Source: Archivesica marissinica (lineage: Eukaryota; Mollusca; Bivalvia; Venerida; Vesicomyidae). Taken from it: a DNA stretch of 64,000 nt. The translations under genes and the position numbers were made by a program. Below are positions 11,901-26,400 of the stretch, one piece after another (the stretch's first letter is position 1; the number at the start of each line of letters is the position of its first letter). Under the pieces are notes generated by a model. That model searched no databases and was not told the origin of the DNA. It saw only the letters and a program-made list of their open reading frames with translations. The stretch spans positions 4,768,826 through 4,832,825 of the forward strand of contig CM026390.1 of assembly GCA_014843695.1 (NCBI GenBank), given 5' to 3'.

Positions 11901-14900
11901 ATCAGTTGAAGGAAGTGCTGTATATCAAGTGAAGGAAGTGCTGTATATAAGGTGAAGGAAGTGCTGTATATAAGGTGAAGGAAGTGATGTATATAAGGTG
12001 AAGGAAGTGCTGTATATAAGGTGATGGAAGTGTTATATATAAGGTGAAGGAAGTGCTGTATATAAGGTGAAGGAAGTGCTATATATCAGATGAAGTAAGT
12101 GATTTATATCAGGGGAAGGAAGTGCTGTATATAAGGTGAAGGAAGTGATGTAAATAAGGTGAACGATGTGCGGTATATAAGATGAAGGAAGTGCTATATA
12201 TCAGGTGAAGGAAGTGCTGTATATAAGGTGAAGGAAGTGCTATATATCAGATGAAGGAAGTGTTGTATATAAGGTGAAGGAAGTGCTATATATCACGTGA
12301 TGGAAGTGCTATATATCAGGTGAAGGAAGTGGTATATATCGGGTGAAGGGAGTGCTGTATATAAGGTGAAGGAAGTGCTGTATATAAGGTGAAGGAAGTG
12401 TTGTATGTAAGGTGAAGGGAGTGCTGTATACCAGGTGAAGGAAGTGCTGTATATAAGGTGAAGGAAGTGGTATATATCAGGCGAAGGAAGTGCTGTATAT
12501 CAGGTGAAGGAAGTTCTGTATATAAGGTGAAGGAAGTGCTATATATACAGGTGAAGGAAGTGCTGTATATAAGGTGAAGGAAGTGCTTTAGGTGAAGGGA
12601 GTGCTGTATATAAGGTGAAGGAAGTGATGTATATAAGGTGAAGAAGTGGTTATATCAGGTGAAGGAAGTGCTGTATATAAGTGAAGGAAGTGTTTATAAC
12701 GTGAATGAAGTGCTGTATATAAGGTGAAGCAAGTGCTATATATCAGGTGAAGGAAGTGCTGTATATCAGGTGAAGGAAGTGTTGTATATAAGGTGAAGGA
12801 AGTGCTGTATATAAGGTGAATGAAGTGCTGTATATAAGGTGAAGGAAGTGCTATATATCAGGTGAAGGAAGTGCTGTATATAAGGTGAAGGAAGTGCTGT
12901 ATATAAGGTGAAGGAAGTGCTGTATATAAGGTGAAGGAAGTGCTGTATATAAGGTGAAGGAAGTGCTGTATATAAGGTGATGGAAGTGCTATATATCAGG
13001 TGAAGGAAGTGCTATATATAAGGTGAAGGAAGTGCTATGTATCTGGTGAAGGAAGTGCTGTATATAAGGTGAAGGAAGTGCTATATATAAGGTGAAGGAA
13101 GTGCTGTATATAAGGTGAAGGAAGTGCTATATATCAGTGAAGGAAGTGCTGTATATAAGGTGAAGGAAGTGCTGTATATAAGGTGAAGGAAGTGCTGTAT
13201 ATCAGGTGAAGGAAGTGCTGTATATAAGGTGAAGGAAGTGCTATATATCAGGTGAAGGAAGTGCTATATATGGTGAAGGAAGTGCTGTATATCAGGTGAA
13301 GGAAGTGCTGTATATAAGGTGAAGGAAGTGCTGTATATAAGGTGAAGGAAGTGCTATATATAAGGTGAAGGAAGTGCTGTATATCAGGTGAAGGAAGTGC
13401 TGTATATAAGGTGAAGGAAGTGCTATATATAAGGTGAAGGAAGTGCTATATATAAGGTGAAGGAAGTGCTATATATCAGGTGAAGGAAGTGCTATATATC
13501 AGGTGAAGGAAGTGCTGTATATAAGGTGAAGGAAGTGTTGTATATAAGGTGAAGGAAGTGCTGTATATAAGGTGAAGGAAGTGCTTTATATAAGGTGAAG
13601 GAAGTGCTGTATATAAGGTGAAGGAAGTGCTGTATATAAGGTGAAGGAAGTGCTGTATATAAGTTGAAGGAAGTGCTATATATCAGGTGAAGGAAGTGCT
13701 GTATATAAGGTGAAGGAAGTGATGTATATAAGGTGAAGGAAGTGCTGTATATAAGGTGAAGGAAGTGCTATATATCAGGTGAAGGAAGTGCTGTATATAA
13801 GGTGAAGGAAGTGCTGTATATAAGGTGAAGGAAGTGCTTATATCAGGTGGTATATAAGGTGAAGGAGGGTTATAAGGTGAAGGAAGTGCTATATATCAGG
13901 TGAAGGAAGTGCTGTATATAAGGTGAAGGAAGTGCTGTATATAAGGTGAAGGAAGTGCTGTATATAAGGTGAAGGAAGTGCTGTATATAAGGTGAAGGAA
14001 GTGCTATATAGGTGAAGGAAGTGCTGTATATAAAGTGAAGGAAGTGCTGTATATAAGGTGAAGGAAGTGCTGTATATAAGGTGAAGGAAGTGATGTATAT
14101 AAGGTGAAGGAAGTGCTGTATATAAGGTGATGGAAGTGTTATATATAAGGTGAAGGAAGTGCTGTATATAAGGTGAAGGAAGTGCTATATATCAGTTGAA
14201 GTAAGTGATTTATATCAGGGGAAGGAAGTGCTGTATATAAGGTGAAGGAAGTGATGTAAATAAGGTGAACGATGTGCGGTATATAAGATGAAGGAAGTGC
14301 TATATATCAGGTGAAGGAAGTGTTGTATATAAGGTGAAGGAAGTGCTATATATCAGATGAAGGAAGTGTTGTATATAAGGTGAAGGAAGTGCTATATATC
14401 ACGTGATGGAAGTGCTATATATCAGGTGAAGGAAGTGGTATATATCGGGTGAAGGGAGTGCTGTATATAAGGTGAAGGAAGTGCTGTATATAAGGTGAAG
14501 GAAGTGTTGTATGTAAGGTGAAGGGAGTGCTGTATACCAGGTGAAGGAAGTGCTGTATATAAGGTGAAGGAAGTGGTATATATCAGGCGAAGGAAGTGCT
14601 GTATATCAGGTGAAGGAAGTTCTGTATATAAGGTGAAGGAAGTGCTATATATCAGGTGAAGGAAGTGCTGTATATAACGTGAATGAAGTGCTGTATATAA
14701 GGTGAAGCAAGTGCTATATATCAGGTGAAGGAAGTGCTGTATATCAGGTGAAGGAAGTGTTGTATATAAGGTGAAGGAAGTGCTGTATATAAGGAGAATG
14801 AAGTGCTGTATATAAGGTGAAGGAAGTGGTATATATCAGGTGAAGGAAGTGCTGTATATAAGTTGAAGGAAGTGCTGTATATAATGTGAATGAAGTGCTG

Positions 14901-16428
14901 TATATAAGGTGAAGGAAGTGCTATGTATCTGGTGAAGGAAGTGCTGTATATAAGGTGAAGGAAGTGCTATATATAAGGTGAAGGAAGTGCTGTATATCAG
15001 GTTAAAGAAGTGCTGTATATAAGGTGAAGGAAGTGCTGTATATAAGGTGAAGGAAGTGCTATATATCAGATAAAGGAAGTGCTGTATAAAAGGTGAAGGA
15101 AGTGCTATATATCAGGTGATGGAAGTGCTATATATCAGGTGAAGGGAGTGCTGTATATTAGGTGAAGGAAGTGCGGTATATAAGGTGAAGGAAGTGCTAT
15201 ATATAAGGTGAAGGAAGTGCTGTATGTAAGGTGAAGGGAGTGCTGTATACCAGGTGAAGGAAGTGCTGTATATAAGGTGAAGGAAGTGGTATATATCAGG
15301 TGAAGGAAGTGCTGTATATCAGGTGAAGGAAGTGCTGTATATAAGGTGAAGGAAGTGCTATATATCAGGTGAAGGGAGTGCTGTATATAAGGTGAAGGAA
15401 GTGGTGTATATAAGGTGAAGGAAGTGGTATATATCAGGTGAAGGAAGTGCTGTATATAAGTTGAAGGAAGTGCTGTATATAACGTGAATGAAGTGCTGTA
15501 TATAAGGTGAAGCAAGTGCTATATATCAGGTGAAGGAAGTGCTGTATATCAGGTGAAGGAAGTGTTGTATATAAGGTGAAGGAAGTGCTGTATATAAGGA
15601 GAATGAAGTGCTGTATATAAGGTGAAGGAAGTGCTATATATCAGGTGAAGGAAGTGCTGTATATCATGTGAAGGAATTGCTGTATATAAGGTGAAGGAAG
15701 TGCTGTATATAAGGTGAAGGAAGTGCTGTATATAAGTTGAAGGAAGTGCTATGTATCTGATGAAGGAAGTGCTGTATAAAAGGTGAAGGAAGTGCTATAT
15801 ATAAGGTGAAGGAAGTGCTGTATATAAGGTGAATGAAGTGTTGTATATAAGGTGAAGGAAGTGCTATATATCAGTTGAAGGAAGTGCTGTATATAAGGTG
15901 AAGGAAGTGCTGTATATAAGGTGAAGGAAGTGCTGTATATAAGGTGAAGGAAGTGCTTTATATAAGGTGAAGGAAGTGCTGTATATAAGGTGATGGAAGT
16001 GCTATATATAAGGTGAAGGAAGTGCTGTATATAAGGTGAAGGAAGTGCTATATATTAGATGAAGGAAGTGATTTATATCAGGGGAAGGAAGTGCTGTATA
16101 TAAGGTGAAGGAAGTGATGTAAATAAGGTGAACGATGTGCGGTATATAAGGTTAAGGAAGTGTTATATATCAGATGAAGGAAGTGTTGTATATAAGGTGA
16201 AGGAAGTGCTATATATCACGTGATGGAAGTGCTATATATCAGGTGAAGGAAGTGTTATATATCGGGTGAAGGGAGTGCTGTATATAAGGTGAAGGAAGTG
16301 CTGTATATAAGGTGAAGGAAGTGCTGTATGTAAGGTGAAGGGAGTGCTGTATACCAGGTGAAGGAAGTGCTGTATATAAGGTGAAGGAAGTGGTATATAT
16401 CAGGCGAAGGAAGTGCTGTATATCAGAT
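2967..16428. repeat. 23-bp minisatellite array, about 585 units
   Basis: Consensus unit GTGAAGGAAGTGCTG followed by TATATAAG. The main variant ends in TATATCAG, and minor variants include TGTAAATAAG, GTATACCAG and GAACGATGTGCGG. Rare variants recur in the same order, showing higher-order repeats (see the separate entry). Most variation is by substitution. Clusters of 1-15 bp deletions occur at about 12580-12720 and 13840-14020. Open frames here on the minus strand show a 23-residue periodicity (three units of 23 bp) and are not genes. The array ends at an assembly gap, so its true length is unknown. Confidence 0.95.
6540..12430. repeat. Higher-order repeats within the 23-bp array (55-56 units)
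   Basis: Two rare landmark units mark a repeated module. The variant TGTATACCAG followed within about 50 bp by CAGGCGAAGG occurs at 7728, 9017, 10282 and 12425. The same variant followed by GTGAAGCAAG occurs at 6992, 8282, 9546 and 11252. Spacing between successive copies is 1289/1290 and 1264/1265 bp, close to 56 and 55 units of 23 bp. The distance from the second landmark to the first inside a module is 736, 735 and 736 bp (32 units). In the fourth module it is 1173 bp, the excess of 437 bp being exactly 19 units, and the extra block is visible as a local duplication at about 11411 and 11848. This points to recent amplification by unequal exchange. Confidence 0.85.
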
Positions 16429-17428
16429 NNNNNNNNNNNNNNNNNNNNNNNNNNNNNNNNNNNNNNNNNNNNNNNNNNNNNNNNNNNNNNNNNNNNNNNN
16501 NNNNNNNNNNNNNNNNNNNNNNNNNNNNNNNNNNNNNNNNNNNNNNNNNNNNNNNNNNNNNNNNNNNNNNNNNNNNNNNNNNNNNNNNNNNNNNNNNNNN
16601 NNNNNNNNNNNNNNNNNNNNNNNNNNNNNNNNNNNNNNNNNNNNNNNNNNNNNNNNNNNNNNNNNNNNNNNNNNNNNNNNNNNNNNNNNNNNNNNNNNNN
16701 NNNNNNNNNNNNNNNNNNNNNNNNNNNNNNNNNNNNNNNNNNNNNNNNNNNNNNNNNNNNNNNNNNNNNNNNNNNNNNNNNNNNNNNNNNNNNNNNNNNN
16801 NNNNNNNNNNNNNNNNNNNNNNNNNNNNNNNNNNNNNNNNNNNNNNNNNNNNNNNNNNNNNNNNNNNNNNNNNNNNNNNNNNNNNNNNNNNNNNNNNNNN
16901 NNNNNNNNNNNNNNNNNNNNNNNNNNNNNNNNNNNNNNNNNNNNNNNNNNNNNNNNNNNNNNNNNNNNNNNNNNNNNNNNNNNNNNNNNNNNNNNNNNNN
17001 NNNNNNNNNNNNNNNNNNNNNNNNNNNNNNNNNNNNNNNNNNNNNNNNNNNNNNNNNNNNNNNNNNNNNNNNNNNNNNNNNNNNNNNNNNNNNNNNNNNN
17101 NNNNNNNNNNNNNNNNNNNNNNNNNNNNNNNNNNNNNNNNNNNNNNNNNNNNNNNNNNNNNNNNNNNNNNNNNNNNNNNNNNNNNNNNNNNNNNNNNNNN
17201 NNNNNNNNNNNNNNNNNNNNNNNNNNNNNNNNNNNNNNNNNNNNNNNNNNNNNNNNNNNNNNNNNNNNNNNNNNNNNNNNNNNNNNNNNNNNNNNNNNNN
17301 NNNNNNNNNNNNNNNNNNNNNNNNNNNNNNNNNNNNNNNNNNNNNNNNNNNNNNNNNNNNNNNNNNNNNNNNNNNNNNNNNNNNNNNNNNNNNNNNNNNN
17401 NNNNNNNNNNNNNNNNNNNNNNNNNNNN
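16429..17428. other. Assembly gap, exactly 1000 N
   Basis: A run of exactly 1000 N. Left of it is the 23-bp array and right of it the 35-bp array, so no sequence shows the real junction. Apparent open frames crossing it are meaningless. Confidence 1.
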
Positions 17429-20400
17429 ACCAGGTGTAAGTTATTTTGTGATCCACCACCTACACCAGTTGTAACTCATTGTATGATCGGGCCACCTACA
17501 CCAGGTGTAACTCATTGTATGAGCCACCACCTACACCAGGTGTAACTCATTGTGTGATCCACCACCTAGGCCAGGTGTAACTTATTGTATGATCCACCAC
17601 CTACACCAGGTGTAACTCATTGTATGATCCACCACCTACACCAGGTGTAACTCATTGTATGATCCACCACCTACACCAGGTGTAACACATTATATGATCC
17701 ACCACCTACACCAGGTGTAACTCATTGTATGATCCACCACCTACACCAGGTGTACACATTGTGTGAGCCACCACCTACACCAGGTTTAACACATTGTCTG
17801 ATCCACCACCTACACCAGGTATAACTAATTGTATGATCCACCATCTACACCAGGTGTAACACATTGTGTGATCCACCATCTACACCAGGTATTACTCATT
17901 GTATGATCCACCATCTACACCAGGTGTAACTCATTGTGTGATCCACCACGTGTAACTCATTGTTTGATACACCACCTACACCAGGTGTAACTCATTGTAT
18001 GATCCACCACCTACACCAGGTGTAACTCATTGTATGATCCATCACCTACACCAGGTGTAGCACATTGTGTGATCCACCACCTACACCAGGTGTAGCACAT
18101 TGTATGATCCACCACCTACACCAGGTGTAACTCATTGTATGATCCACCACCTACAACATGTGTAACTCATTGTGTGATCCATCACCTATGCCAGGTGTAA
18201 CTCATTGTGTGATCCTACACCAGGTGTAACTCATTGTGTGATCCATCACCTACACCATGTGTATCTCATTGTGTGATCCATCACCTAGGCCAGGTGTAAC
18301 TCATTGTGTGATCCACCACCTACACCAGGTGTAACACATTGTGTGATCCACCACCTACACCAGGTGTAACACATTGTGTGATCCACCACCTACACCAGGT
18401 GTAACTCATTCTGTGATCCACCATCTACACGAAGTGTAACTCATCATGTGATCCACCACCTACACCAGGTGTAACTCATTGTATGATCCAACCACCACAC
18501 CAGGTGTAACTCATTGTGTGATCCACCAGGTGTACCTCATTGTGTGATCCACCACCTACACCAGGTGTAACTCATTGTGTGATCCACCAGGTGTAACTCA
18601 TTGTGTGATCCACCACCTACACCAGGTGTAACTCGTTTTGTGATCCACCACCAATACCAGGTGTAACTCATTGTGTGATCCACCACCTACACCAGGTGTA
18701 ACTCTTTGTGTGATCAACCAGGTGTAACTCATTGTGTGATCCACCACCTACACCAGGTGTAACTCGTTGTGTGAACCACCACCTACACCAGGTGTAACTC
18801 GTCGTGTGATCCACCACCTACACCTGGTGTAAATCGATGTGTGATCCACCACCTAGGCCAGGTGTAATTCATTGTGTGATCAACCACCTACACCAGGTGT
18901 AACTCGTTGTGTGATCCACCACATACACCAGGTGTAACACATTGTGTGATCCACCACCTATACCAGGTGTAACACATTGTATGATCCCACCACCTACACC
19001 AAGTGTAACTCATTGTGTGATCCTACACCAGGTGTAAGTCATTGTGTGATCCACCACCTACACCAAGTGTAACTCATTGTGTGATCCAACACCTACACCA
19101 GGTGTAGCTCATTATATGATCCACCAACTACACCAGGTGTAACTCATTGTATGATCCACTACCTACGCCAGGTGTAGCTCATTGTATGATCCACCACCTA
19201 CACCAGGTGTAACTCATTGTGTGATCCACCACCTACACCAGGTGTAACTCATTGTATGATCCACCACCTACACCAGGTGTAACTCATTGTGTGATCCACC
19301 ACCTACGCCAGGTGTAACTCATTGTATGATCCACCACTTACACCAGGTGTAACACATTGATGATCCACCACCTACACCAGGTGTAACTCATTGTGTGATC
19401 CACCACCTACACCAGGTGTAACACATTGTGTGATCCACCACCTACACCAGGTGTAACTCATTGTGTGATCCACCACCTACACCAGGTGTAACACATTGTG
19501 TGATCCACCACCTACACCAGGTGTAACACATTGTGTGATCCACCACCTACACCAGGTGTAACTCATTGTATGATCCACCACCTACACCAGGTGTAACTCA
19601 TTGTATGATCCACCACCTACACCAGGTGTAACTCATTGTGTGATCCACCAGGTATAACTCATTGTGTGATCCACCACCTACACCAGGTGTAACACATTGT
19701 ATGATCCACCACCTACACCAGGTGTAACTCATTGTATGATCCACCACCTACACCAGGTGTAACTCATTGTATGATCCACCACCTACACCAGGTGTAACTC
19801 ATTGTGTGATCCACCACCTTTACCAGGTGTAACTCATTGTGTGATCCACCACCTACACCAGGTGTAACTCATTGTGTGATCCACTATGTGTAACTCATTG
19901 TGTGATCCACCACCTACACCAGGTGTAACTCATTGTGTGATCCACCATCTACACCAGGTGTAACTCATTGTGTGATCCACCACCTACACCAGGTGTAACA
20001 CATTGTGTGATCCACCACCTACACCAGGTGTAACTCATTGTGTGATCCACCACCTACACCAGGTGTAACTCATTGTGTGATCCACCACCTACGCCAGGTG
20101 TAACTCATTGTATGATCCACCACCTACACCAGGTGTAACACATTGTGTGATCCACCACCTACACCAGGTGTAACACATTGTGTGATCCACCAACTACACC
20201 AGGTGTAACTCGTTGTGTGATCCACCACCTACACCAGGTGTAACTCATTGTGTGATCCACCACCTACACCAGGTGTAACACATTGTGTGATCCACCATCT
20301 ACACCAGGTGTAACACATTCTGTGATCCACCATCTACACCAGGTGTAGCACATTGTGTGATCCACCATCTACACCAGGTGTAACACATTGTACGATCCAC

Positions 20401-23400
20401 CACCTACACCAGGTGTAACATATTGTGTGATCCACCACCTACACCAGGTGTAACTCATTGTATGATCCGCCACCTACACCAGGTGTAACTCATTGTATGA
20501 TCTACCACCTACACCAGGTGTAACTCATTGTGTGATCCACCACCTAGGCCAGGCGTAATTCATTGTATGATCCACCACCTACACCAGGTGTATCTCATTG
20601 TATGATCCACCACCTACACCAGGTGTAGCTCATTGTATGATCCACCACCTACACCAGGTGTAACACATTGTATGATCCACCACCTACACCAGGTGTAACT
20701 CATTGTATGATCCACCACCTACACCAGGTGTAACTCATTGTATGATCCACCACCTACACCAGGTGTAGCTCATTGTGTGATCCACCACCTACACCAGGTG
20801 TAACTCATTGTATGATCCACCACCTACACCAGGTGTAACTCATTGTGTGATCCACTAGGTGTAGCTCATTGTGTGATCCACCACATACACCAGGTGTAAC
20901 TCATTGTATGATCCACCACCTACACCAGGTGTAGCTCATTGTGTGATCCACTATGTGTAACTCATTGTGTGATCCACCACCTACACCAGGTTTAACTCAT
21001 TGTATGATACACCACCTACACCAAGTGTAACTCATTGTGTGATAAACCACCTACACCAGGTGTAACACATTGTGTGATCCACCACCTACACCAGGTGGAA
21101 CACATTGTGTGATCCACCACCTACACCAGGTGTAACTCGTTGTGTGATCCCACCACCTACACCAGGTGTAACTCATTGTGTGATCCTACACCAGGTGTAT
21201 GTCATTGTGTGGTCCACCACCTACACCAGGTGTAACTCATTGTATGATCCACCACCTACACCAAGTGTAACTCATTGTTTGATCCACCACCTACACTAGG
21301 TGTAACTCATTATGTGATCCACCACCTACACCAGGTGTAACACATTGTATGATCCACCACCTACACCAGGTGTAACTCGTTGTGTGATCCACCACCTACA
21401 CCAGGTGTAACTCGTTGGGTGATCCACCACCTAGGCCAGGTGTAACACATTGTGTGATCCACCACCTACACCAGGTGTAACACATTGTGTGATCCACCAC
21501 TTACACCAGGTGTAAATCATTGTATGATCCACCACTTACATCAGGTGTAACACATTGTCTGATCCACCACCTACATCAGGTATAACTCATTGTATGATCT
21601 ACCATCTACACCAGGTGTAACTCATTGTATGATCCACCACCTACACCAGGTGTAACTCATTGTGTGATCCACCACCTACACCAGGTGTAACTCATTGTGT
21701 GATCCACCACCTACACCAGGTGTAACACATTGTGTGACCCACCACCTACACCAGGTGTAACACATTGTGTGATCCACCACCTACACCAGGTGTAACTCAT
21801 TGTGTGATCCACCACCTACACCAGGTGTAACACATTGTGTGATCCACCACCTACACCAGGTGTAACACATTGTGTGATCCACCATCTACACCAGGTGTAA
21901 CTCATTGTGTGATCCACCACCTACACCAGGTGTAACACATTGTGTGATCCACCACCTACACCAGGTGTAACACATTGTGTGATCCACCACCTACACCAGG
22001 TGTAACTCATTGTATGATCCACCACCTACACCAGGTGTAACTCATTGTGTGATCCACCACCTACACCAGGTGTAACTCATTGTGTGATCCACCACCTACA
22101 CCAGGTGTAACTCATTGTGTGATCCACCACCTACACCAGGTGTAACTCATTGTATGATCCACCACCTACACCAGGTGTAACTCATTGTGTGATCCACCAC
22201 CTACACCAGGTGTAACTCATTGTGTGATCCACCACCTACACCAGGTGTAACTCATTGTGTGATCCACCACCTACACCAGGTGTAACTCATTGTATGATCC
22301 ACCACCTACACCAGGTGTAATCATTGTGTGATCCACACTAACAGGTGTAACTCATTGTGTGATCCACCACCTACACCAGGTGTAACTCATTGTGTGATCC
22401 ACTAGGTGTAACTCATTGTGTGATCCACCACCTACACCAGGTGTAACTCATTGTGTGATCCACCACCTACACCAGGTGTAACTCATTGTGTGATCCACTA
22501 TGTGTAACTCATTGTGTGATCCACCACCTACACCAGGTGTAACTCATTGTGTGATCCACCACCTACACCAGGTGTAACTCATTGTGTGATCCACCACCTA
22601 CACCAGGTGTAACACATTGTGTGATCCACCACCTACACCAGGTGTAACACATTGTGTGATCCACCACCTACACCAGGTGTAACTCGTTGTGTGATCCACC
22701 ACCTACACCAGGTGTAACTCATTGTGTGATCCTACACCAGGTGTAACTCATTGTGTGATCCACCACCTACACCAGGTGTAACTCATTGTATGATCCACCA
22801 CCTACACCAAGTGTAACTCATTGTTTGATCCACCACCTACACTAGGTGTAACTCATTATGTGATCCACCACCTACACCAGGTGTAACACATTGTATGATC
22901 CACCACCTACACCAGGTGTAACTCGTTGTGTGATCCACCACCTACACCAGGTGTAACTCGTTGGGTGATCCACCACCTAGGCCAGGTGTAACACATTGTG
23001 TGATCCACCACCTACACCAGGTGTAACACATTGTGTGATCCACCACTTACACCAGGTGTAAATCATTGTATGATCCACCACTTACATCAGGTGTAACACA
23101 TTGTCTGATCCACCACCTACATCAGGTATAACTCATTGTATGATCTACCATCTACACCAGGTGTAACTCATTGTATGATCCACCACCTACACCAGGTGTA
23201 ACTCATTGTGTGATCCACCACCTACACCAGGTGTAACTCATTGTGTGATCCACCACCTACACCAGGTGTAACTCATTGTGTGATCCACCACCTACACCAG
23301 GTGTAACACATTGTGTGATCCACCACCTACACCAGGTGTAACTCATTGTATGATCCACCACCTACACCAGGTGTAACACATTGTGTGATCCACCACCTAC

Positions 23401-26400
23401 ACCAGGTGTAACACATTGTGTGATCCACCACCTACACCAGGTGTAACTCATTGTATGATCCACCACCTACACCAGGTGTAACACATTGTGTGATCCACCA
23501 CCTACACCAGGTGTAACTCATTGTGTGATCCACCACCTACACCAGGTGTAACTCATTGTGTGATCCACCACCTACACCAGGTGTAACACATTGTGTGATC
23601 CACCACCTACACCAGGTGTAACTCATTGTATGATCCACCACCTACACCAGGTGTAACTCATTGTGTGATCCACCACCTACACCAGGTGTAACTCATTGTG
23701 TGATCCACCACCTACGCCAGGTGTAACTCATTGTGTGATCCACCACTACGCCAGGTGAACACATTGTATGATCCACCATCTACACCAGGTGTAACTCATT
23801 GTGTGATCTCCAGCTGTAACTCGTTGTGTGATCCCCAGTTGTAACTCGTTGTGTGATCCTCCAGCTTTAACTCGTTGTGTGATCCACCACCTACACCAGG
23901 TGTAACTCATTGTGTGCTCCACCACCTACACCAGGTGTAATTCATTGTGTGATCCACCAGTTGTAACTCGTTGTGTGATCCACCACCTACACCAGGTGTA
24001 ACTCATTGTGTGCTCCACCACCTACACCAGGTGTAACTCATTGTGTGATCCACCAGTTGTAACTCGTTGTGTGATCCACCACCTACACCAGGTGTAACTC
24101 ATTGTTTGATCTACCACCTACACCAGGTGTAACTCCCTGTAAGATACACCACCTACACCAGGTGTAACTCATTGTATGATCCACCACCTACACCAGGTGT
24201 AACTAATTGTGTGATACATCACCTACACCAGGTGTAACACATTGTGTGATCCACCACCTACACCAGGTGTAACACATTGTATGATCCACCACCTACACCA
24301 GGTGTAACTCATTGTATGATCCACCACCTACACCAGATGTAACTCAACTCGTTGTGTGATCCACCACCTACACCAGGTGTAACACATTGTGCGATCCACC
24401 ACCTAAACCAGGTATAACTCATTGTGTGATCCACCACCTACACCAGGTGTATCTCATTGTGTGATCCACCACCTACACCAGGTGTAACTCATTGTGTGAT
24501 CCACCACCTACACCAGGTGTAGCACATTGTGTGATCCACCACCTACAACAGGTGGAACACAGTGTGTGATCCACCACCTACACCAGGTGTAACACATTGT
24601 GTGATCCAACACCTACACCAGGTGTAACACATTGTATGATCCACCACCTACACCAGGTGTAACACATTGTGTGATCCACCACCTACACCAGGTGTAACAC
24701 ATTGTGTGATCCACCACCTACACCAGGTGTAACTCATTGTATGATCCACCACCTACACCAGGTGTAACACATTGTGTGATCCACCACCTACACCAGGTGT
24801 AACCATTGTGTGATCCACCACCTACACCAGGTGTACCATTGTTGATCCACCCTACACAGGTGTAACCATTGTGTGATCCACCACCTACACCAGGTGTAAC
24901 ACATTGTGTGATCCACCACCTACACCAGGTGTAACTCATTGTATGATCCACCATCTACACCAGGTGTAACACATTGTGTGATCCACCATCTACACCAGGT
25001 ATAACTCATTGTATGATCCACCATCTACACCAGGTGTAACTCATTGTATGATCCACCACCTACACCAGGTGTAAGACATTGTGTGATCCACCACCTACGC
25101 CAGGTGTAGCTCATTGTGTGATTCACCACCTACGCCAGGTGTAACACATTGTATGATCCACCATCTACACCAGGTGTAACTCATTGTGTGATCCTCCAGC
25201 TGTAACTCGTTGTGTGATCCTCCAGCTGTAACTCGTTGTGTGATCCTCCAGCTTTAACTCGTTGTGTGCTCCACCACCTACACCAGGTGTAATTCATTGT
25301 GTGATCCACCAGTTGTAACTCGTTGTGTGATCCACCACCTACACCAGGTGTAACTCATTGTGTGCTCCACCACCTACACCAGGTGTAACTCATTGTGTGA
25401 TCCACCAGTTGTAACTCGTTGTGTGATCCACCACCTACACCAGGTGTAACTCATTGTTTGATCTACCACCTACACCAGGTGTAACTCCCTGTAAGATACA
25501 CCACCTACACCAGGTGTAACTCATTGTATGATCCACCACCTACACCAGGTGTAACTAATTGTGTGATACATCACCTACACCAGGTGTAACACATTGTGTG
25601 ATCCACCACCTACACCAGGTGTAACACATTGTATGATCCACCACCTACACCAGGTGTAACTCATTGTATGATCCACCACCTACACCAGATGTAACTCAAC
25701 TCGTTGTGTGATCCACCACCTACACCAGGTGTAACACATTGTGCGATCCACCACCTACACCAGGTATAACTCATTGTGTGATCCACCACCTACACCAGGT
25801 GTAACTCATTGTGTGATCCACCACCTACACCAGGTGTAACACAGTGTGTGATCCACCACCTACACCAGGTGGAACACATTGTGTGATCCACCACCTAACC
25901 AGGTGTAACTCATTGTGTGATCCACCAGGTGTAACACATTGTGTGATCCACCACCTACACCAGGTGTAACTCATTGTGTGATCCACCAGGTGTAACTCAT
26001 TGTGTGATCCACCACCTACACCAGGTGGAACACAGTGTGTGATCCACCACCTACACCAGGTGTAACTCATTGTGTGATCCACCACCTAGGCCAGGTGTAG
26101 CTCATTGTATGATCCACCACCTACACCAGGTGTAACTCATTGTATGATCCACCACCTATACCAAGTGTAACTCATTGTATGATCCACCACATACACCAGG
26201 TGTAACACATTGTATGATCCACCACCTACACCAGGTATAACTCATTGTATGATCCACCACCTACACCAAGTGTAACTCATTGGGTGATCCACCACCTACA
26301 CTAGGTGTAACTCATTATGTGATCCACCACCTACACCAGGTGTAACTCATTGTGTGATCCACCACCTACACCAGGTGTAACTCATTGTGTGATCCACCAC

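Noticed and set aside
3930..16428. Minus-strand proline/threonine/tyrosine-rich frames with 23-residue periodicity.
   Set aside because: They follow from translating three 23-bp units. They stop wherever a unit variant introduces a stop and show no start context.
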